Position numbers and translations under genes: made by a program. Shown in pieces: positions 58,301 through 64,000 of a DNA stretch of 64,000 nucleotides. The notes under the pieces are model-generated. The model searched no databases and was not told where the DNA came from. It saw nothing but the letters and a program-made list of their open reading frames with translations. The stretch is taken from contig OESE01000215.1 of NCBI GenBank assembly GCA_900240875.1, forward strand, positions 310,001 through 374,000, written 5' to 3'. Every line of letters begins with the position of its first letter. Within the stretch, counting starts at the first letter, position 1. The DNA is from Crithidia expoeki (Eukaryota > Euglenozoa > Kinetoplastea > Trypanosomatida > Trypanosomatidae).

Positions 58301-61300
58301 GCAGGCAGCCAAGCAACAGCAGCATCAGAGAAACGACAGTTCTACGGTGTAGTGAATGCGTGCATCACGCCGCGCCCGCGTGCGGAGCGCTCAGTGGCAG
58401 CGAAAGACACGTCTCATCACGACTGCGTGTGTGCGGGGCACCCGGCCGTCACGCGGCGCCGCTCTCGTCCCGTTGTTCATCGGCGCAAGCTCACGGGTGC
58501 GGCGCTGGCCGAGCGAAACGGGTCTGCGGCGTGCCCAGCTCTCGGTCTTGTCCATTCCCCGGTGTGCGTCATTGGTGAAGCCGCACGGGGTACACGAAGA
58601 CCTCGGTCGGTCAGCCGGGGCGACTGGACCCGAAGGCGGCAGTTCGGAAAGCAGGCAGCCAAGCAACAGCAGCATCAGAGAAACGACAGTTCTACGGTGT
58701 AGTGAATGCGTGCATCACGCCGCGCCCGCGTGCGGAGCGCTCAGTGGCAGCGAAAGACACGTCTCATCACGACTGCTGTGTGTGCGGGGCACCCGGCCGT
58801 CACGCGGCGCCGCTCTCGTCCCGTTGTTCATCGGCGCAAGCTCACGGGTGCGGCGCTGGCCGAGCGAAACGGGTCTGCGGCGTGCCCAGCTCTCGGTCTT
58901 GTCCATTCCCCGGTGTGCGTCATTGGTGAAGCCGCACGGGGTACACGAAGACCTCGGTCGGTCAGCCGGGGCGACTGGACCCGAAGGCGGCAGTTCGGAA
59001 AGCAGGCAGCCAAGCAACAGCAGCATCAGAGAAACGACAGTTCTACGGTGTAGTGAATGCGTGCATCACGCCGCGCCCGCGTGCGGAGCGCTCAGTGGCA
59101 GCGAAAGACACGTCTCATCACGACTGCTGTGTGTGCGGGGCACCCGGCCGTCACGCGGCGCCGCTCTCGTCCCGTTGTTCATCGGCGCAAGCTCACGGGT
59201 GCGGCGCTGGCCGAGCGAAACGGGTCTGCGGCGTGCCCAGCTCTCGGTCTTGTCCATTCCCCGGTGTGCGTCATTGGTGAAGCCGCACGGGGTACACGAA
59301 GACCTCGGTCGGTCAGCCGGGGCGACTGGACCCGAAGGCGGCAGTTCGGAAAGCAGGCAGCCAAGCAACAGCAGCATCAGAGAAACGACAGTTCTACGGT
59401 GTAGTGAATGCGTGCATCACGCCGCGCCCGCGTGCGGAGCGCTCAGTGGCAGCGAAAGACACGTCTCATCACGACTGCCGTGTGTGCGGGGCACCCGGCC
59501 GTCACGCGGCGCCGCTCTCGTCCCGTTGTTCATCGGCGCAAGCTCACGGGTGCGGCGCTGGCCGAGCGAAACGGGTCTGCGGCGTGCCCAGCTCTCGGTC
59601 TTGTCCATTCCCCGGTGTGCGTCATTGGTGAAGCCGCACGGGGTACACGAAGACCTCGGTCGGTCAGCCGGGGCGACTGGACCCGAAGGCGGCAGTTCGG
59701 AAAGCAGGCAGCCAAGCAACAGCAGCATCAGAGAAACGACAGTTCTACGGTGTAGTGAATGCGTGCATCACGCCGCGCCCGCGTGCGGAGCGCTCAGTGG
59801 CAGCGAAAGACACGTCTCATCACGACTGCTGTGTGTGCGGGGCACCCGGCCGTCACGCGGCGCCGCTCTCGTCCCGTTGTTCATCGGCGCAAGCTCACGG
59901 GTGCGGCGCTGGCCGAGCGAAACGGGTCTGCGGCGTGCCCAGCTCTCGGTCTTGTCCATTCCCCGGTGTGCGTCATTGGTGAAGCCGCACGGGGTACACG
60001 AAGACCTCGGTCGGTCAGCCGGGGCGACTGGACCCGAAGGCGGCAGTTCGGAAAGCAGGCAGCCAAGCAACAGCAGCATCAGAGAAACGACAGTTCTACG
60101 GTGTAGTGAATGCGTGCATCACGCCGCGCCCGCGTGCGGAGCGCTCAGTGGCAGCGAAAGACACGTCTCATCACGACTGCTGTGTGTGCGGGGCACCCGG
60201 CCGTCACGCGGCGCCGCTCTCGTCCCGTTGTTCATCGGCGCAAGCTCACGGGTGCGGCGCTGGCCGAGCGAAACGGGTCTGCGGCGTGCCCAGCTCTCGG
60301 TCTTGTCCATTCCCCGGTGTGCGTCATTGGTGAAGCCGCACGGGGTACACGAAGACCTCGGTCGGTCAGCCGGGGCGACTGGACCCGAAGGCGGCAGTTC
60401 GGAAAGCAGGCAGCCAAGCAACAGCAGCATCAGAGAAACGACAGTTCTACGGTGTAGTGAATGCGTGCATCACGCCGCGCCCGCGTGCGGAGCGCTCAGT
60501 GGCAGCGAAAGACACGTCTCATCACGACTGCTGTGTGTGCGGGGCACCCGGCCGTCACGCGGCGCCGCTCTCGTCCCGTTGTTCATCGGCGCAAGCTCAC
60601 GGGTGCGGCGCTGGCCGAGCGAAACGGGTCTGCGGCGTGCCCAGCTCTCGGTCTTGTCCATTCCCCGGTGTGCGTCATTGGTGAAGCCGCACGGGGTACA
60701 CGAAGACCTCGGTCGGTCAGCCGGGGCGACTGGACCCGAAGGCGGCAGTTCGGAAAGCAGGCAGCCAAGCAACAGCAGCATCAGAGAAACGACAGTTCTA
60801 CGGTGTAGTGAATGCGTGCATCACGCCGCGCCCGCGTGCGGAGCGCTCAGTGGCAGCGAAAGACACGTCTCATCACGACTGCTGTGTGTGCGGGGCACCC
60901 GGCCGTCACGCGGCGCCGCTCTCGTCCCGTTGTTCATCGGCGCAAGCTCACGGGTGCGGCGCTGGCCGAGCGAAACGGGTCTGCGGCGTGCCCAGCTCTC
61001 GGTCTTGTCCATTCCCCGGTGTGCGTCATTGGTGAAGCCGCACGGGGTACACGAAGACCTCGGTCGGTCAGCCGGGGCGACTGGACCCGAAGGCGGCAGT
61101 TCGGAAAGCAGGCAGCCAAGCAACAGCAGCATCAGAGAAACGACAGTTCTACGGTGTAGTGAATGCGTGCATCACGCCGCGCCCGCGTGCGGAGCGCTCA
61201 GTGGCAGCGAAAGACACGTCTCATCACGACTGCTGTGTGTGCGGGGCACCCGGCCGTCACGCGGCGCCGCTCTCGTCCCGTTGTTCATCGGCGCAAGCTC

Positions 61301-64000
61301 ACGGGTGCGGCGCTGGCCGAGCGAAACGGGTCTGCGGCGTGCCCAGCTCTCGGTCTTGTCCATTCCCCGGTGTGCGTCATTGGTGAAGCCGCACGGGGTA
61401 CACGAAGACCTCGGTCGGTCAGCCGGGGCGACTGGACCCGAAGGCGGCAGTTCGGAAAGCAGGCAGCCAAGCAACAGCAGCATCAGAGAAACGACAGTTC
61501 TACGGTGTAGTGAATGCGTGCATCACGCCGCGCCCGCGTGCGGAGCGCTCAGTGGCAGCGAAAGACACGTCTCATCACGACTGCTGTGTGTGCGGGGCAC
61601 CCGGCCGTCACGCGGCGCCGCTCTCGTCCCGTTGTTCATCGGCGCAAGCTCACGGGTGCGGCGCTGGCCGAGCGAAACGGGTCTGCGGCGTGCCCAGCTC
61701 TCGGTCTTGTCCATTCCCCGGTGTGCGTCATTGGTGAAGCCGCACGGGGTACACGAAGACCTCGGTCGGTCAGCCGGGGCGACTGGACCCGAAGGCGGCA
61801 GTTCGGAAAGCAGGCAGCCAAGCAACAGCAGCATCAGAGAAACGACAGTTCTACGGTGTAGTGAATGCGTGCATCACGCCGCGCCCGCGTGCGGAGCGCT
61901 CAGTGGCAGCGAAAGACACGTCTCATCACGACTGCTGTGTGTGCGGGGCACCCGGCCGTCACGCGGCGCCGCTCTCGTCCCGTTGTTCATCGGCGCAAGC
62001 TCACGGGTGCGGCGCTGGCCGAGCGAAACGGGTCTGCGGCGTGCCCAGCTCTCGGTCTTGTCCATTCCCCGGTGTGCGTCATTGGTGAAGCCGCACGGGG
62101 TACACGAAGACCTCGGTCGGTCAGCCGGGGCGACTGGACCCGAAGGCGGCAGTTCGGAAAGCAGGCAGCCAAGCAACAGCAGCATCAGAGAAACGACAGT
62201 TCTACGGTGTAGTGAATGCGTGCATCACGCCGCGCCCGCGTGCGGAGCGCTCAGTGGCAGCGAAAGACACGTCTCATCACGACTGCTGTGTGTGCGGGGC
62301 ACCCGGCCGTCACGCGGCGCCGCTCTCGTCCCGTTGTTCATCGGCGCAAGCTCACGGGTGCGGCGCTGGCCGAGCGAAACGGGTCTGCGGCGTGCCCAGC
62401 TCTCGGTCTTGTCCATTCCCCGGTGTGCGTCATTGGTGAAGCCGCACGGGGTACACGAAGACCTCGGTCGGTCAGCCGGGGCGACTGGACCCGAAGGCGG
62501 CAGTTCGGAAAGCAGGCAGCCAAGCAACAGCAGCATCAGAGAAACGACAGTTCTACGGTGTAGTGAATGCGTGCATCACGCCGCGCCCGCGTGCGGAGCG
62601 CTCAGTGGCAGCGAAAGACACGTCTCATCACGACTGCTGTGTGTGCGGGGCACCCGGCCGTCACGCGGCGCCGCTCTCGTCCCGTTGTTCATCGGCGCAA
62701 GCTCACGGGTGCGGCGCTGGCCGAGCGAAACGGGTCTGCGGCGTGCCCAGCTCTCGGTCTTGTCCATTCCCCGGTGTGCGTCATTGGTGAAGCCGCACGG
62801 GGTACACGAAGACCTCGGTCGGTCAGCCGGGGCGACTGGACCCGAAGGCGGCAGTTCGGAAAGCAGGCAGCCAAGCAACAGCAGCATCAGAGAAACGACA
62901 GTTCTACGGTGTAGTGAATGCGTGCATCACGCCGCGCCCGCGTGCGGAGCGCTCAGTGGCAGCGAAAGACACGTCTCATCACGACTGCTGTGTGTGCGGG
63001 GCACCCGGCCGTCACGCGGCGCCGCTCTCGTCCCGTTGTTCATCGGCGCAAGCTCACGGGTGCGGCGCTGGCCGAGCGAAACGGGTCTGCGGCGTGCCCA
63101 GCTCTCGGTCTTGTCCATTCCCCGGTGTGCGTCATTGGTGAAGCCGCACGGGGTACACGAAGACCTCGGTCGGTCAGCCGGGGCGACTGGACCCGAAGGC
63201 GGCAGTTCGGAAAGCAGGCAGCCAAGCAACAGCAGCATCAGAGAAACGACAGTTCTACGGTGTAGTGAATGCGTGCATCACGCCGCGCCCGCGTGCGGAG
63301 CGCTCAGTGGCAGCGAAAGACACGTCTCATCACGACTGCTGTGTGTGCGGGGCACCCGGCCGTCACGCGGCGCCGCTCTCGTCCCGTTGTTCATCGGCGC
63401 AAGCTCACGGGTGCGGCGCTGGCCGAGCGAAACGGGTCTGCGGCGTGCCCAGCTCTCGGTCTTGTCCATTCCCCGGTGTGCGTCATTGGTGAAGCCGCAC
63501 GGGGTACACGAAGACCTCGGTCGGTCAGCCGGGGCGACTGGACCCGAAGGCGGCAGTTCGGAAAGCAGGCAGCCAAGCAACAGCAGCATCAGAGAAACGA
63601 CAGTTCTACGGTGTAGTGAATGCGTGCATCACGCCGCGCCCGCGTGCGGAGCGCTCAGTGGCAGCGAAAGACACGTCTCATCACGACTGCTGTGTGTGCG
63701 GGGCACCCGGCCGTCACGCGGCGCCGCTCTCGTCCCGTTGTTCATCGGCGCAAGCTCACGGGTGCGGCGCTGGCCGAGCGAAACGGGTCTGCGGCGTGCC
63801 CAGCTCTCGGTCTTGTCCATTCCCCGGTGTGCGTCATTGGTGAAGCCGCACGGGGTACACGAAGACCTCGGTCGGTCAGCCGGGGCGACTGGACCCGAAG
63901 GCGGCAGTTCGGAAAGCAGGCAGCCAAGCAACAGCAGCATCAGAGAAACGACAGTTCTACGGTGTAGTGAATGCGTGCATCACGCCGCGCCCGCGTGCGG
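55305..64000. repeat. 351-bp satellite, 24.8 tandem copies, continues past right edge
   Basis: Head-to-tail units of 351 bp (three of 350 bp), GC-rich, unlike the AT-rich DNA on its left. The left end decays at about 55305: the 12 bases before GTTGTTCATCGG of the first unit match the internal units with two changes, and further left the match ends. Units appear identical except at one site in the context CGACTGC[T/C/-]GTGTGTGCGG. The site reads, in order: T C C - C C - C - T T C, then T in all 12 remaining copies. It is not the spliced-leader, 5S rRNA or the known 177-bp or 195-bp trypanosome satellites by sequence or length. Because 351 is a multiple of three, one plus frame stays open across units. 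Each unit also carries a snoRNA-like motif set on the minus strand. Confidence 0.98.
55511..55622 (-). ncRNA. Possible C/D-box snoRNA in satellite unit (first copy; recurs every 351 bp)
   Basis: Minus strand, 5' to 3': stem arm CAGCAGTC (55622-55615), box C GTGATGA (55614-55608, fits RUGAUGA exactly), a D'-like CTGA (55588-55585), a C'-like GTGATGC (55562-55556), box D CTGA (55522-55519), then stem arm TGCTGCTG (55518-55511). The two arms pair over 7 bp (6 Watson-Crick plus one U-G) with one mismatch next to the boxes. Box C to box D spans 96 nt, within the normal C/D snoRNA range. Kinetoplastid snoRNA genes are typically found in tandemly repeated clusters, which fits an array. The D'-C' spacing (22 nt) is longer than usual and I could not confirm an rRNA target. 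The last copy in the window is at 63581-63692, and 24 copies are present, three of them with the deletion variant. Confidence 0.35.

Noticed and set aside
55305-64000. Satellite as spliced-leader, 5S rRNA, telomeric repeat or CRISPR array
   Set aside because: No spliced-leader exon, 5S or TTAGGG sequence in the unit; repeats are contiguous without spacers.

Overview
The window looks like nuclear DNA of a kinetoplastid, most likely a trypanosomatid; I cannot fix the genus. All seven supported protein genes lie on the minus strand. None shows a cis-intron. They are separated by long AT-rich spacers whose plus strand is dominated by A and purine runs, so the transcribed strand is loaded with U and polypyrimidine, as expected for polycistronic transcription with trans-splicing. 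Coding DNA is clearly GC-richer than the spacers. Four of the genes encode small single-RRM proteins of the kind that dominate post-transcriptional regulation in trypanosomatids.

Layout, left to right (transcription runs right to left): 1-1213, the start of a helical-repeat, PPR-like protein that runs off the left edge; 1947-4517, an 856-residue protein with a C2-like N-terminus and two ubiquitin-like folds at the C-terminus; 6294-17684, a 3796-residue protein with low-complexity blocks, TPR-like helices and a C-terminal CHAT (caspase/separase-like) fold whose catalytic His and Cys positions look lost; 19363-20544, a proline/alanine-rich protein with a degenerate WW domain; then RRM genes at 21606-21995, 29010-30413, 35917-38154 and 51216-52277. 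The spacers around the RRM genes are very large (7.0, 5.5 and 13.1 kb) and contain no credible gene, so they are best read as giant 3'UTRs or gene deserts, rich in (UA)n and other simple repeats.

From about 55305 to the right edge lies a GC-rich satellite array of 24.8 units of 351 bp. The units are essentially identical apart from one site, which is T, C or deleted and follows a clustered order along the array. Each unit carries, on the minus strand, a possible C/D-box snoRNA: box C GTGATGA, box D CTGA 85 nt further on, and a 7-bp terminal stem. The single variable site falls inside that stem. The satellite is preceded by an A/C-rich tract (G/T-rich on the transcribed strand), which could mark the start of the minus-strand polycistron.

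Taken together, this is a cluster of RNA-binding regulators with outsized regulatory UTRs next to a recently homogenised, possibly snoRNA-bearing satellite. The snoRNA idea, the transcription-start idea and the pseudo-protease idea are inferences from motifs, not demonstrated facts.
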